A DNA stretch of 64,000 bases from Bosea sp. OAE506 (GCF_040546595.1 NZ_JBEPOB010000001.1:813501-877500); one strand, 5' to 3'. Counted from the first letter of the stretch, positions 44,401-57,336 are shown. The notes: a model not told the origin generated them from the letters alone. Numbers and translations: made by a program.

Positions 44401-46755
44401 ATGACGAGTTTTGCTGGCAAGGCATCCATCCGGACGATCCTGTTCGGTCTGGTCTGCGCCATGGCGCTGGTGAGCAGCGGCCTGGCGCTGCAGGGCATCT
44501 GGTCCGCCGTCACCCGCTATGGCGTCGCCCAGCAGGTGGTGCAGCTCGCGGGGCTCAACAAGAACCTGTTCGATGCGCTCGGCGCCTTCCGGCTCGAGCG
44601 CGCGGCGATGCAGACCGCGGTGCTGATCCCCAGCGACAAGAACCAGACCTCGGTCGACACCTATCTGCACCGGCGCAAGCTCATCGACGACGCGATGGTG
44701 CAGGCGCAGGCCGCGTTCGCCTCAACGGCGCGGCCCGGGCTGGCGGCCGCCCGCAGCGAGCTGACGTCCGTCTATGACGAGAACAAGACCCTGCGCGAGA
44801 CCGTCGACAGGGAGGTCAAGCTCCCGGTCGCCAACCGCGACAAGCAGCTGCCCGACCGTATCCTGGTCGTCGGCGAGAAGCTGCTGCAGAAGCTCGACCG
44901 CGCCTCGCTCGCCGTCGACAGCGAGTTGCGGACACTCAATCCCAGCCTGACTGAACTGGTCATCGCTCGGGCCCTGGCCTGGGCCACCCGCACCTATGCC
45001 GGCACCGCCGGCGTCATGATCAGCAGCATCGCGGCGCAGCAGCGCCCCTTCGACGCGCAGGAGACGCGCACCATCCTCAACGCCAACGCCAGCGCGGTTG
45101 CGAGCTGGCAGGCCCTGCGAGACCTGACCGACACCGCGCAGACGGACCCCGCCATCCGCGCCGCTGTCGCCAAGGGCCATGCGGGCTATTTCGCCGGTCC
45201 GATCAAGGACAAGCGCGAGGCGATCACGACCCTGACGACGACCGGCGGCAAGCCCGACATGTCGGCCGACGATTGGCGTGGCCTGATCGTTCCGGCGCTG
45301 GAGGGTCTCGCAGCCGTCGCCAATGTCGCGCTCGACCGCGCCATCGTCGGCGCCAACGAGGCCGCCAGCGACGCCTTCTTCGCGATCGCCCGCTATGCCG
45401 GCATCCTGCTCTTCTCGCTGATGATCGCGGTCGCTGGCTATTTCGTCGTGCGCTCCCGCGTCACCAACCCGCTCGCCCAGATGACGACCTCGATGACGCG
45501 GCTGGCCGAGGGCGACCTCGCCACCGCGCTGCCGCGGATCGAAAGGCAGGACGAGATCGGCGCCATGGCCGCAGCCCTTTCGGTGTTCCGCGACAATCTG
45601 GTGAAGATGCGCGCCCTGGAAGACCAGGACCGCGCCGCCGCTGCCACGCGCCTGGCTCGTGCCCAGTCGATGGAAGCGGTGGTCTCGGATGTCGGCGAGG
45701 TGGTCGCCGCGGCGGCTGCCGGCGATTTCTCGGCCCGGCTGCAGATCGACCAGGCCGACGAGCAGATGCAGAAGCTCGTCGCCGGCATCAACGAGATCAA
45801 TGCTGTGGTCGACTCGGCCACGCGTGAGTTCGCCCAGACGCTCTCGGCGGTCGCCGCCGGCGATCTGACGGTGCGGGTCGATGCCGCCTATCGCGGGCGC
45901 TTCGCCGACCTCAAGGGTGCGATCAACGACACGGTCGACCGCCTGTCCTCGACGCTGCGGACCATCCAGGTCACGTCGGCGGATGTCGGGCTGGCCGCAC
46001 GCGAGATCAACATGGGCGCGGATGATCTCTCGAAGCGCACGGAGGAACAGGCCTCCTCGCTCGAAGAGACGGCGGCCACGACCGAACAGCTCGCCGCCTC
46101 GGTCAAGGCGACCGCGCAAGCCTCGCGCCAGGCCGCCTCGATCGCCACCGAGGCGATGGAAGCTGCCCAGAACGGCGGCGCCATTGCCGGCCAGGCCGTC
46201 GATGCGATGTCGCGGATCGAGACCGCCTCGACCAAGATCTCGGACATCATCCGGGTGATCGACGACATCGCCTTCCAGACCAATCTGCTGGCGCTGAACG
46301 CGGCGGTGGAAGCGGCGCGGGCAGGTGACGCCGGAAAGGGCTTCGCAGTCGTCGCCTCCGAGGTGCGGACGCTGGCCCAGCGTTCGAGCGCCGCGGCCAA
46401 GGACATCTCCGCCCTGATCTCCTCCTCGAACAACGAGGTGGGCGAAGGCGTGAAGCTCGTGCGCCAGGCCGGGGAAGCGCTGGAGCGGATTCTCGGCGCC
46501 TCTCAGAAGGTCGCCGCCACGATTGCCGAGATCTCTTCCGCGTCGGGCGAGCAGGCGAGCGGCGTGGACGAGATGAGCAAGGCTGTGGCGCATCTCGACG
46601 AGATGACCCAGCAGAACGCGGCGCTCTCCGAGCAGAGCGCGGCCTCGGCAGGGTCGCTCGCCAGCAAGATCGCGCAGCTCAACGATCTCGTCGCGGCGTT
46701 CCGGACGGGTCCGTCCGAGCAGGGCCAGCGGGCCGAGCGCCGCTGGGCCGCCTGA
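44401..46755 (+). CDS. Methyl-accepting chemotaxis protein
   Basis: 784 residues, intact. TM about 15-35, a long extracytoplasmic helical sensor (about 36-330), TM about 335-355, a HAMP ([20 protein letters not shown]), a second HAMP-like unit (about 440-515) and the signalling domain with [21 protein letters not shown] at the hairpin tip. No CheR-tethering pentapeptide at the end. Its last 270 or so residues are nearly identical to those of the broken upstream gene, while the sensor halves differ, so the pair is a tandem duplication. Confidence 0.94.
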   Translation: MTSFAGKASIRTILFGLVCAMALVSSGLALQGIWSAVTRYGVAQQVVQLAGLNKNLFDALGAFRLERAAMQTAVLIPSDKNQTSVDTYLHRRKLIDDAMVQAQAAFASTARPGLAAARSELTSVYDENKTLRETVDREVKLPVANRDKQLPDRILVVGEKLLQKLDRASLAVDSELRTLNPSLTELVIARALAWATRTYAGTAGVMISSIAAQQRPFDAQETRTILNANASAVASWQALRDLTDTAQTDPAIRAAVAKGHAGYFAGPIKDKREAITTLTTTGGKPDMSADDWRGLIVPALEGLAAVANVALDRAIVGANEAASDAFFAIARYAGILLFSLMIAVAGYFVVRSRVTNPLAQMTTSMTRLAEGDLATALPRIERQDEIGAMAAALSVFRDNLVKMRALEDQDRAAAATRLARAQSMEAVVSDVGEVVAAAAAGDFSARLQIDQADEQMQKLVAGINEINAVVDSATREFAQTLSAVAAGDLTVRVDAAYRGRFADLKGAINDTVDRLSSTLRTIQVTSADVGLAAREINMGADDLSKRTEEQASSLEETAATTEQLAASVKATAQASRQAASIATEAMEAAQNGGAIAGQAVDAMSRIETASTKISDIIRVIDDIAFQTNLLALNAAVEAARAGDAGKGFAVVASEVRTLAQRSSAAAKDISALISSSNNEVGEGVKLVRQAGEALERILGASQKVAATIAEISSASGEQASGVDEMSKAVAHLDEMTQQNAALSEQSAASAGSLASKIAQLNDLVAAFRTGPSEQGQRAERRWAA

Positions 46756-46770
46756 AGCCCGTAATCGGGC

Positions 46771-49275
<2,505 letters not shown>

Positions 49276-49347
49276 TTAAGGCAACTATAGCCGCCGACTG
49301 CGGCTTTTTCACGCGTGTGCGCGCGTACACGCGTAGGGGTGGCCGGA

Positions 49348-51186
49348 TCAACCCGGGAAACGCGAGATCGCCTCCAAGAAGGCCTCGCCGTACTGCGTCA
49401 GCTTGCGCTCGCCCACGCCCTCGATCGCGCGCATCTCCTCGAGACCCGCCGGCCGGGCGCGCGCCATCGCGATCAGCGTGCGGTCGGTGAAGATGATGTA
49501 GGCCGCGACGCCCTCCTCGCGGGCGAGCGACAGGCGCAGCTGGCGCAGATGCTCGAACAGCCCGGCGGTGCCCTCATCGAGTCCATCGGCGCGGGCCTGC
49601 TCGCGTCCGCTGCGCCGGCTGACGCGCTCGGAGAAGGGATCGGCCCGCAGCGCGATCGGCTCGCGGCCGAACAGGATGTCCTCGCCCTTGCCGGTCAGGC
49701 AGAAGCCGCCATGCTCGACGCTCGCCTCGGCCAGCGCGCCGGCGGCGAAGAGCTTGCGGGTCAGCGCGGTCCAGGCGCTCTTGGGCTTGTCCTGGCCGAC
49801 GCCGAAGGTCTTGAGCCCGTCATGGTTCTGGCGGCGGATCGCCTCCGTCGCCGTGCCGGTCAGGATATCCGCGAGATGGGCAGCGCCGAATCGCTGGCCG
49901 GAGCGCGCGACCGCCGACAGGAGCTTGCGGGCATCCAGCGTCGCATCCGTGAGTTCGGGCGCCTCCGCGGCGCAGAGATCGCAGCGGATCGGCGCCTTCG
50001 CGTGGCGGCAACTCGGCGTTTCCTCGCCGAAATAGGAGAGCAGCGCGCTGCGCCGGCAGAGCGCCGATTCGCAAAGGTCGATCATGGCGTTGAGGCGCTT
50101 GTGCTCGATGCGGCGGCGCTCGTCGTCGATCGCCTTCTCGTCGATCTGGCGGCGGCGCAGCGCCATGTCGTCGACGCCGTAGAGCGTCAGCGTGTCGGCG
50201 TTGAGCCCGTCGCGTCCGGCGCGGCCGATCTCCTGGTAATAGCTCTCGATCGAGCCGGGCATGTCGGCATGGACGACGAACCGGACATCGGGTTTGTTGA
50301 TGCCCATGCCGAAGGCGATCGTGGCGCAGACGACGACGCCGTCCTCCTGCAGGAAGATGTCCTGGTTGCGGTTGCGCTGCTCCTGCTCCATCCCGGCATG
50401 GTAGGCGAGCGCATTCCAGCCCTTCTCGCGCAAACCTTCGGCGAGCCGCTCGGTGCGGCTGCGCGAGGAGCAGTAGACGATGCCCGAGCCGCCGCGATGG
50501 CTGCGCAGGAAGGCGTCGATCTGGCGGCGCGGCTGGTCCTTGGGCGCGAAGGCGAGCTTGAGATTCGGCCGGTCGAAGGAGTGCACCACCAGATGCGGCG
50601 GCCGCGGGAAGAGCTGCTGGGCGATGTCCTCGCGGGTCTGGCGGTCGGCCGTGGCGGTCAGCGCCGTCACCGGCACGCCGCCCAGCGCCTCGCGGGTCTT
50701 GGCGAGCAGCCGGTATTCGGGGCGGAAGTCGTGACCCCATTGCGAGACGCAATGGGCCTCGTCGATGGCCAGCCGTGTCACCCCGAGGTGGCGCAGCCGG
50801 CCGACAAGCCCCTCACCGGCCAAGCGCTCCGGCGAGACGAAGAGCAGGCGCAGTTCCCCCGCATTCAGCTTGTCCCAGGCCTCGGCGGCCTCGGTCTCGC
50901 TGTTCATGGAGTTGAGCGAGGCGGCGGCGACGCCCGCCCGCGTCAATTGCCCGACCTGATCGCGCATCAGCGCGATCAGCGGCGAGACGACCAGCGTCAG
51001 ACCGCCGGCCACCAGCGCGGGCAGCTGATAGCACATCGACTTGCCCGAGCCCGTCGGCATCACCGCGAAGACGTCGCGTCCGGCGAGCGCGGCCTCGATC
51101 ACCTCCCATTGGCCGGGACGGAAATCGTCATAGCCGAAGACGGATTTCAGGATCGCGCGGGCGTCTGATTCGCGGGAGGGCGACAT
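49348..51186 (-). CDS. recQ: ATP-dependent DNA helicase RecQ
   Basis: 612 residues. 3'-5' helicase in recombination and fork repair. Motif 0 FRPGQ, motif I PTGSGKS, motif II and aromatic loop DEAHCVSQWGHDFRPEY, motif VI region QEIGRAGRDG, the zinc-binding RQC cysteines (CRHAKAPIRCDLC area) and a C-terminal HRDC domain (ARPAGLEEMRAIEGVGERK) are visible. Located between a transducer gene and gyrB. Confidence 0.96.
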   Translation of the reverse strand: MSPSRESDARAILKSVFGYDDFRPGQWEVIEAALAGRDVFAVMPTGSGKSMCYQLPALVAGGLTLVVSPLIALMRDQVGQLTRAGVAAASLNSMNSETEAAEAWDKLNAGELRLLFVSPERLAGEGLVGRLRHLGVTRLAIDEAHCVSQWGHDFRPEYRLLAKTREALGGVPVTALTATADRQTREDIAQQLFPRPPHLVVHSFDRPNLKLAFAPKDQPRRQIDAFLRSHRGGSGIVYCSSRSRTERLAEGLREKGWNALAYHAGMEQEQRNRNQDIFLQEDGVVVCATIAFGMGINKPDVRFVVHADMPGSIESYYQEIGRAGRDGLNADTLTLYGVDDMALRRRQIDEKAIDDERRRIEHKRLNAMIDLCESALCRRSALLSYFGEETPSCRHAKAPIRCDLCAAEAPELTDATLDARKLLSAVARSGQRFGAAHLADILTGTATEAIRRQNHDGLKTFGVGQDKPKSAWTALTRKLFAAGALAEASVEHGGFCLTGKGEDILFGREPIALRADPFSERVSRRSGREQARADGLDEGTAGLFEHLRQLRLSLAREEGVAAYIIFTDRTLIAMARARPAGLEEMRAIEGVGERKLTQYGEAFLEAISRFPG

Positions 51187-51243
51187 GGGGGAGGGTGTGC
51201 CCGAGGCGCGCGGCGATGACCAGTCCCGCGATGGCAGGCCGGC

Positions 51244-52587
51244 TCAGACCGCGTCGCGGATCACGGCCGCGCTCCGCTCGGCCCGCGCCTCGGCGATTTC
51301 ACCGAGGAACCCGCCAATCGAGCGTTCCAGCTCCTGCGCACGCCCCAGGGCCGCCTTGACGCGCTCGTCGGTCTGGTTTGCCAGCACCGCGGCCTCGCCC
51401 GCCAGCCCCTCGACCAGCGCCGCGTGGCGCGCGATGGCATCGACGCCAAGCGATGAGGTTTCGGCCTGCGCCGCGACGCGCTCGATGCGACCCTGCTGGT
51501 CGGCCGTCGAGGTCGCGACGAGACGAGCGCTCGCCTGCATGGCGAGAACCGTCTGGCCGAGCCGGCCAACGGCATCGTCGATCGCCTGGCTCGCCATAAC
51601 GACCTCCTCGATGCCCTGGCGGATGGTCTCTGTCGCCTGGTTGGTCGCGGTGGCCAGCGATTTCACCTCGGCGGCGACCACGGCGAAACCGCGGCCCGCC
51701 TCGCCGGCGCGGGCAGCCTCGATCGTGGCGTTGAGGGCGAGCAGATTGGTCTGCGCTGCGAGGCTGCGGATCAGCTCGACGACATGGCCGATGCGGCTGT
51801 TGGCCTGGCGCAGCATCGCGACGTTGCCGGCGATGCCCTCGCACCCCGCCCCGGCCTCGTCGGCCGCCCGGCTGGACTGCGCGGTTTCGGCGGAGATGTC
51901 GGCGCAGGAGGCGCCGAAATTGCGGGTCGCAGCGACGATCTCCATCACCGAGGCCGCCACCTGCTCGGGCCGCCGCTGCGTTTCCGCCACCGCCTGCAGG
52001 GTCTGGGCGGCCTTGGCCGACATTTGCGTCGAAAAGCCCGAGACGTCGCCGAGGCTGAGTTCGATAGCGGAGATGCGCTCGGCGATGCCATCCCGGAAGG
52101 CCTGCTCGACCTGGCGGATGCGGTCGGCCGTGCGGGCCTCGATCGCCCCGTCGAACTGGGCGATCGAATAGCTCATATCGGTCAGCATCAGCTTGGCGAA
52201 GACCTGCAGGGCGGTGTCGACCTTGCCCCAGCGGCGTTTCCACTTCGCGACGATGACGGGCAGGAAATGCGAGAAGTCAGCCAGGAAGAACAGCGGGTAA
52301 TCCGACAGGTCGATGCCGTTGCGGTTGGCGCGGGCCACGATGCGCCGCTTGGCGGCGACGTATTCCTCGCCGAAATCCAGGCCGAAGAGCAGGCGATATT
52401 TGGTCAGCTCGTTCTGCCGAAGCTCGAGGTCGCGCTCGCGCTTGTCGAGGCCGACCTCGATGCCCTGGAGCTGGTCGATCGACGCGCCGAAATGCGGGGA
52501 GAGCACGGCCAGCAAGCGGCTCGCGATCTCCTTCTCCGTCGCCGAGAACATGGTCCGCGAAGGCTGCATGGCGCCGGGTTCTGCCAT
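51244..52587 (-). CDS. Soluble chemotaxis-type transducer with globin-like sensor lacking the haem histidine
   Basis: 447 residues with no membrane segment. The N-terminal 150 residues look like a globin-coupled sensor ([14 protein letters not shown]...[10 protein letters not shown], ending [17 protein letters not shown]). At the place of the proximal haem His in protoglobins the sequence is [16 protein letters not shown], with no His, so haem may not be bound in the usual way. The C-terminal MCP domain has [19 protein letters not shown], with Thr in place of the more usual Val. It sits between recF and recQ, an odd place for a transducer. Confidence 0.8.
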   Translation of the reverse strand: MAEPGAMQPSRTMFSATEKEIASRLLAVLSPHFGASIDQLQGIEVGLDKRERDLELRQNELTKYRLLFGLDFGEEYVAAKRRIVARANRNGIDLSDYPLFFLADFSHFLPVIVAKWKRRWGKVDTALQVFAKLMLTDMSYSIAQFDGAIEARTADRIRQVEQAFRDGIAERISAIELSLGDVSGFSTQMSAKAAQTLQAVAETQRRPEQVAASVMEIVAATRNFGASCADISAETAQSSRAADEAGAGCEGIAGNVAMLRQANSRIGHVVELIRSLAAQTNLLALNATIEAARAGEAGRGFAVVAAEVKSLATATNQATETIRQGIEEVVMASQAIDDAVGRLGQTVLAMQASARLVATSTADQQGRIERVAAQAETSSLGVDAIARHAALVEGLAGEAAVLANQTDERVKAALGRAQELERSIGGFLGEIAEARAERSAAVIRDAV

Positions 52588-52648
52588 GAATTGGTTAACC
52601 GACGATCAACCATGACGAATCGGGCGCGAGACCGCGGCGGTCCACAGC

Positions 52649-53776
52649 TCAGGCGAGAGGCTCGACCCGGCCCGGCGCGACGGCAAGACGCTGGGAGCCC
52701 GCCGGCAGATCGGTAAAGAGCGCCGCGTCGGCGCCGGTCATCCAGACCTGGCAGCCCAGCGCCGTCAGGCCCTCATAAAGCGCCGCCCGGCGGCGCGGAT
52801 CGAGATGGGCGGCGATCTCGTCGAGCAGCACGAGCGGCTCGAGCCCGCTCATCGCTGCGACGAGGCGGGCGTGGGCGAGGACGAGCCCGATCAGCAGCGC
52901 CTTCTGTTCGCCGGTCGAGCCCTGCCCGGCGGGAATGTCCTTGGGGCCGTGTCGCACTTCGAGATCGGAGGCCTGCGGGCCGGTGAGCGTCCGCCCCGCC
53001 GCCCGGTCGCGGGCCCGACCCTGACGCAGCAAGGCGCGGTAGCCGTCCTCGGCGTCGAGCGCGGCGTGTCGCGCGACCAGAAGATCGATCTCGCCTGCGA
53101 GCGCGAGCTGGGCATGGGGGAAGGGCGAGGCTTCGTCGCGGGTCTCGGCGATGATGGCCGAGAGCCTCGCCACCGTCTCGGCACGGGCTGCGGCCACCGC
53201 GACGCCGAGCTCGGCGATCTCGCGCTCGACCGCATCCAGCCACTGGCCCTGATGCGGGCTCTCCTCGAGGATGCGGTTGCGCGAGCGCAGCGCCCGTTCG
53301 AGCGCGTTCGAGCGGGTCGCATGGGCGGGATCAACCGCCAGAACCAGCCGGTCGAGAAAGCGCCGACGGTCCCCGGCCGCACCCCGGAACAGCCCGTCGA
53401 GATCCGGCGTCAGCCAGACGACGCGCAGATGCTCGCTGAAGGCGAGCGCCGAACCGGCGGTTGCGCCGTCGATGCGGGCGAGCCGCGCGCGCTTGCCCTC
53501 GGCATCGGCCGGCCCCAGCCCCACGCCAAGCCTCGCGCCATCATCGGCAAGCGCGATCGAGACGGCGAAGGCGCCGTCGCCCTCCTGGCGCGCCATGTCC
53601 GCGAGATCGGCCCGGCGCAGGCCGCGACCGGGCGCGAATAGCGAGAGCGCCTCGAGGATATTGGTCTTGCCGGCGCCGTTTTCGCCGCAGAGCGCAATGA
53701 TTTGGCCCCCGACCGCGAGATCGAGGGCCTGATAGGAGCGGAAATCCTGCAGGATCAGGCGCGCGACGGCGGCCAC
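52649..53776 (-). CDS. recF: DNA replication and repair protein RecF
   Basis: 375 residues. SMC-like ATPase that recognises gaps with RecO and RecR. Walker A GENGAGKTN near residue 33, the ALSLFAPGRGLRR segment that follows, the signature STGEQKALLIGL and Walker B LVLLDEIAAHLD are present. The start is 13 bp downstream of the dnaN stop, the standard order. Confidence 0.96.
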   Translation of the reverse strand: MAAVARLILQDFRSYQALDLAVGGQIIALCGENGAGKTNILEALSLFAPGRGLRRADLADMARQEGDGAFAVSIALADDGARLGVGLGPADAEGKRARLARIDGATAGSALAFSEHLRVVWLTPDLDGLFRGAAGDRRRFLDRLVLAVDPAHATRSNALERALRSRNRILEESPHQGQWLDAVEREIAELGVAVAAARAETVARLSAIIAETRDEASPFPHAQLALAGEIDLLVARHAALDAEDGYRALLRQGRARDRAAGRTLTGPQASDLEVRHGPKDIPAGQGSTGEQKALLIGLVLAHARLVAAMSGLEPLVLLDEIAAHLDPRRRAALYEGLTALGCQVWMTGADAALFTDLPAGSQRLAVAPGRVEPLA

Positions 53777-53789
53777 GGCGGGATGACGC

Positions 53790-54905
53790 CTAGACGCGCA
53801 TCGGCATCAGCACATAGAGCGCGGAAGCCCCCTCGCGATCCTGGATGACCGTCGGCGAGCCGGGATCGGCAAGCTTGAGCAGGGCGGTGTCGCCGTCAAG
53901 CTGGGCCGCGATATCCATCAGATAGCGCGCGTTGAAGCCGATATCGAGCGGGCTCGCATCGTAGTCGACCTCGATCTCCTCGGTCGCCGAGCCGGAATCG
54001 GGGTTGGTGACGGAGAGCGTCATCCGGCCATCGGCCATGGAAAGCTTCACGGCCCGGCCGCGCTCCGACGAGATCGTCGAGACACGATCGACGGAAGCCG
54101 CGAAATCGCCCTTGTCGACGGTCAGGCGCTTGTCGTTGCCGCTCGGGATGACGCGCTGATAGTCCGGGAAGGTGCCGTCGATCAGCTTCGAGGTCAGCAC
54201 CACGGCGGCGGTGGCGACGCGGATCTTGGTGGCGGAGAGCTCGATCGTGACCTCGCTCTCGCCATCCTCCAGCAGCTTCTGGATCTCGGCGACGGCCTTG
54301 CGCGGCACGATCACGCCCGGCATGCCGACCGAGCCCTGCGGCGCGGCGGTGTCGACACGGGCGAGGCGGTGACCGTCGGTCGCGACCGCGCGCAGCATCG
54401 GGCGGCCATCGACGTCGATGGTGTGGAGATAGATGCCGTTGAGATAATAGCGCGTCTCCTCGGTGGAGATCGCGAACTGGGTCTTGTCGATCAGGCGCTT
54501 GAGTTCGCCGGCCGGCAGCTTGAAGCCATGAGCCATCTCGCCGGCGGTGATGTCGGGGAAATCGCTCTCGGGCAGGGTCTGGAGCTGGAAGCGCGAACGG
54601 CCCGAGCGCAGCACCAGCCCGGTCTCGCCGGTGGTCTCGAGCGAGACCTGGGCGCCGTCGGGCAGCTTGCGGACGATGTCGTAGAGGGTGTGGGCCGGAA
54701 CCGTGGTCGCGCCAGGCTCGGGCACATCGGCCGCGACCGTCTCCACCACCTCGATGTCGAGATCGGTCGCCTTGAGCTTCAGCCCCGCCTCGGTGCCGCT
54801 GAGCAGCAGGTTCGAGAGGATCGGGATCGTGTTGCGGCGCTCCACGACGCGGTGCACATGGCCCAGCGACTTGAGCAGGGTGGAGCGTTCGACAGTGACC
54901 TTCAT
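53790..54905 (-). CDS. dnaN: DNA polymerase III beta subunit (sliding clamp)
   Basis: 371 residues from the ATG at 54903-54905 (MKVTVERSTLLKSL), normal for DnaN. Three clamp domains; the C-terminus ends SALYVLMPMRV, the conserved peptide-binding end. The frame is open further upstream but those residues cover the dnaA-dnaN hairpin. Between dnaA and recF as expected. Confidence 0.97.
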   Translation of the reverse strand: MKVTVERSTLLKSLGHVHRVVERRNTIPILSNLLLSGTEAGLKLKATDLDIEVVETVAADVPEPGATTVPAHTLYDIVRKLPDGAQVSLETTGETGLVLRSGRSRFQLQTLPESDFPDITAGEMAHGFKLPAGELKRLIDKTQFAISTEETRYYLNGIYLHTIDVDGRPMLRAVATDGHRLARVDTAAPQGSVGMPGVIVPRKAVAEIQKLLEDGESEVTIELSATKIRVATAAVVLTSKLIDGTFPDYQRVIPSGNDKRLTVDKGDFAASVDRVSTISSERGRAVKLSMADGRMTLSVTNPDSGSATEEIEVDYDASPLDIGFNARYLMDIAAQLDGDTALLKLADPGSPTVIQDREGASALYVLMPMRV

Positions 54906-54940
54906 CTTCAAGTCTTCTGGCGTCTCTGCGCCCGCAACGA

Positions 54941-54967
54941 AAACGCGGGCCTCATGAATGGCCCGCG
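54941..54967 (-). terminator. Hairpin between dnaA and dnaN
   Basis: CGCGGGCC (54944-54951) pairs with GGCCCGCG (54960-54967); on the minus strand it is followed by TTTTCGTT. It lies about 85 bases past dnaA and 38 before dnaN. It could partly terminate dnaA transcripts or set dnaA/dnaN ratios. Confidence 0.5.
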
Positions 54968-55052
54968 ACATTGCCGGAGGGCAGAGCGGGGCGCAAGGGC
55001 GCCACGCCGGCAAACACAACCAAAATGCCGCGCTGCGAAAACGCCGCCCGCC

Positions 55053-56612
55053 TCACTCCTGCAGCATGCGCTTCAGGAGATCGACCTCGTCATGGAGCGT
55101 GCGGTCCTCGGCGATGGCCTTCTCGATCTTGCGCACCGCATGCAGCACCGTGGTGTGGTCGCGCCCGCCGAAGCGCCGGCCGATCTCCGGCAGCGAGCGC
55201 GGGGTCAGCGCCTTGGCCAGATACATCGCGATCTGGCGCGGCTTGACCACGGCCGCCGTGCGCCGCTCCGAGAGGATGTCGGCGCGGCTGACATTGTAGC
55301 GGGTCGCGACGAGCTTCTGGATGTCCTCGATCTTGACGCGGCGCGGCTCGCGGGTGCGCACCAGATCGCGGATAGCGGCCTCCGCCGTCTCCAGCGAGAC
55401 GGGCTGGCCCGACAGCGTCGCATGGGCGAGCAGCCGGTTGGCGGCGCCATCGAGATCGCGGCCATTGGTGGCGACGACGCGGGCGACATAGGCGACCACG
55501 TCCGGATGGACCTGGAAGTTGGGATGGGCCGCCTGCAGCGCGTCCAGCCGGTTCCCGAGGATCTTGGCGCGCAGCGCCTCGTCGAGATCGCCGACCTCGA
55601 CGACGAGCCCGCCGCCGAGCCGCGAGCGGATGCGCTCGTCCAGCGCCTCCAAATCATTCGCCATCCGGTCGCCGGCGACGACGATCTGCTTGCCGGCGTC
55701 GATCAGCGCATTGATCGTGTGGCCGAACTCCTGCTGGATCGACTTGCCCTGGATGAACTGGACGTCGTCGACTACGAGCAGGTCGATGCCGCGCAGCTTC
55801 TCCTTGAAGGCGAGTGCCGTCTGGGACTTCAGCGCCGCGACGAAGCCGTACATGAAGCGGTCGGCGGTGAAATAGGCGACGCGCTTGCCCTGGCTGCGAG
55901 CCTCCTGGGCGATCGCCTGGAGCAGATGCGTCTTGCCGAGCCCGACACCGGCATGGATGTAGAGCGGATTGTAGGGGCTGCTGCCGGCCGGCGCCGCGGC
56001 GATCCGCTCCGCCGCCGCGAAGGCGAGCTGGTTCGACTTGCCGACGATGAAGGCCTGGAAGTTCATGCGCCGGTCGAGCACCGTGCCGCAGGCATCGACG
56101 AGATCGCGCTCGGCGGCCTCGATCGGGGCGGAGCCGGCGGGAGCGGGCTTGGGCTCGGCGGCGGGGGCCGCAGCCGGCTGGCGGCCACGCAGCGGCACGA
56201 TCTCGGCCGGCGGCTGCGTCAGGTCGCGGGAGACCGGGCGCACCGACAGCATGATGCCGTTCAAGCCCTGGAGCTCGGCCATGCAGTTGACCCGCAGCCG
56301 CTCGGCGTAATGCGCCTCGAGCCAGCTCTTCAGGAACCGCGTCGGGACGGTGAGATAGGCGACGCCGTCGACGATGTTGCCGAGCTCGACGCGTGCGAAC
56401 CAGCTCGAGAACACGTCCTCGCCGAGTTCCGCCCGCAGACGCCGCCGCACCCGGTCCCAGGCCTCAGACGCATTCGCCAGCACGGTCACCGTCTCCCGCT
56501 CCACGGAGCGGGCCTGCTCGGCCGGAACCACCACGCTCAACGCCGACACAACCTCCACCGTTTCGTCCATCCGCCGCCGCTCGAACATCGTCTGCCCCAT
56601 TTCTTCAGTCAT
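55053..56612 (-). CDS. dnaA: Chromosomal replication initiator protein DnaA
   Basis: 519 residues from ATG 56612 (MTEEMGQTMF, with TCAGG seven bases upstream); a GTG at 56636 is an alternative. Domain I includes WDRVRRRLRAELGEDVFSSWF; a variable Pro/Ala linker follows; AAA+ domain III has Walker A GVGLGKTHLL and Walker B LLVVDDVQF; domain IV has the DNA-binding signature GRDHTTVLHAVRKI. First of the dnaA-dnaN-recF run. Confidence 0.97.
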   Translation of the reverse strand: MTEEMGQTMFERRRMDETVEVVSALSVVVPAEQARSVERETVTVLANASEAWDRVRRRLRAELGEDVFSSWFARVELGNIVDGVAYLTVPTRFLKSWLEAHYAERLRVNCMAELQGLNGIMLSVRPVSRDLTQPPAEIVPLRGRQPAAAPAAEPKPAPAGSAPIEAAERDLVDACGTVLDRRMNFQAFIVGKSNQLAFAAAERIAAAPAGSSPYNPLYIHAGVGLGKTHLLQAIAQEARSQGKRVAYFTADRFMYGFVAALKSQTALAFKEKLRGIDLLVVDDVQFIQGKSIQQEFGHTINALIDAGKQIVVAGDRMANDLEALDERIRSRLGGGLVVEVGDLDEALRAKILGNRLDALQAAHPNFQVHPDVVAYVARVVATNGRDLDGAANRLLAHATLSGQPVSLETAEAAIRDLVRTREPRRVKIEDIQKLVATRYNVSRADILSERRTAAVVKPRQIAMYLAKALTPRSLPEIGRRFGGRDHTTVLHAVRKIEKAIAEDRTLHDEVDLLKRMLQE

Positions 56613-57309
56613 GCACGCGCCTGACCCGGCCGCCACGAAGGCGGGCCGGACCGGAGCTGTTCTTTCCGGTCATGGCTCAGGGTTCCCGCAAACGTGACCG
56701 TCTGCCGGCTTCCCCCGATCCAATCTGATCGATTACGCTTTCAAGGCTCGTCGCAGGACGAAACCGCACTTCATCTCAATCTAGGAAGACAAAGAGCCGC
56801 ATCCTCCAACCTCCGGGTCGCGAGCCAAAAAGCGTTTATCTTGTGGAAACACCGGGTGGCCATCGCTGTCCGTCCGGCGTTGAAAATGACCTTACAGGGC
56901 GCCCTCGAAGGCCTGCAATACGCCGTTTTCGGGATGCCTCAGAGTCACCCCCAGAAGCCCCCCCGATGACGGACCGGCAGCCGGCTCGCAATTGGTTGGG
57001 GAACTTAAGATTTTCTTCATGAAGGGCCGTCCGGCAGGGCCCCGAATCTTTTTTTTCGGCGCCCGCGGAGAGGCGCCCCGGAGTCGCCGGGATTCCCGGA
57101 GGCCCGATGCTTTGCCCGCTAACATCCTGAAAATTCAGGGCTTTCCCTGCGCGGTCAAAGGGGGTGGTCAGGCCGATTTCGCGCCCTTAAAGGGCAGATG
57201 GAGTCAAGCCCGTAAAGCGTCGGAAACGTTGCGGAATCGCGTCGTCTGACGGGCGATCTCGACGATCTTTTCGGTGTTGCGAGGATGCAACAAGAAGGGC
57301 TGAACGCAT
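56613..57309. other. Long dnaA-rpsT intergenic region, possible regulatory or origin segment
   Basis: About 700 bp with no convincing gene. It is richer in A/T tracts than its surroundings (TTTATCTTGTGGAAAC near 56835, TTAAGATTTTCTTC near 57005, a T8 run at 57049-57056). One weak DnaA-box-like site, TGTGGAAAC at 56842-56850, differs from TGTGGATAA in the last bases; I find no cluster of good boxes. A GC hairpin (57024-57042) precedes the T8 run on the plus strand. It must at least hold the dnaA promoter. Confidence 0.4.
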
Positions 57310-57310
57310 G

Positions 57311-57336
57311 AAAAAAGCCCGGCGCGCGGCCGGGCT
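57311..57336 (-). terminator. Intrinsic terminator of rpsT
   Basis: Minus strand: AGCCCGG (57336-57330), GC loop, CCGGGCT (57322-57316), then TTTTT to 57311. It is 37 bases past the rpsT stop. Confidence 0.9.

Noticed and set aside
56892..57249. Small open frames in the dnaA-rpsT spacer, for example plus strand from 56992
   Set aside because: No ribosome-binding site, no coding bias, and they run through hairpins and T runs.
56613..57309. Firm annotation of oriC
   Set aside because: Only one weak DnaA-box-like site was found; adjacency to dnaA alone is not enough in Alphaproteobacteria.
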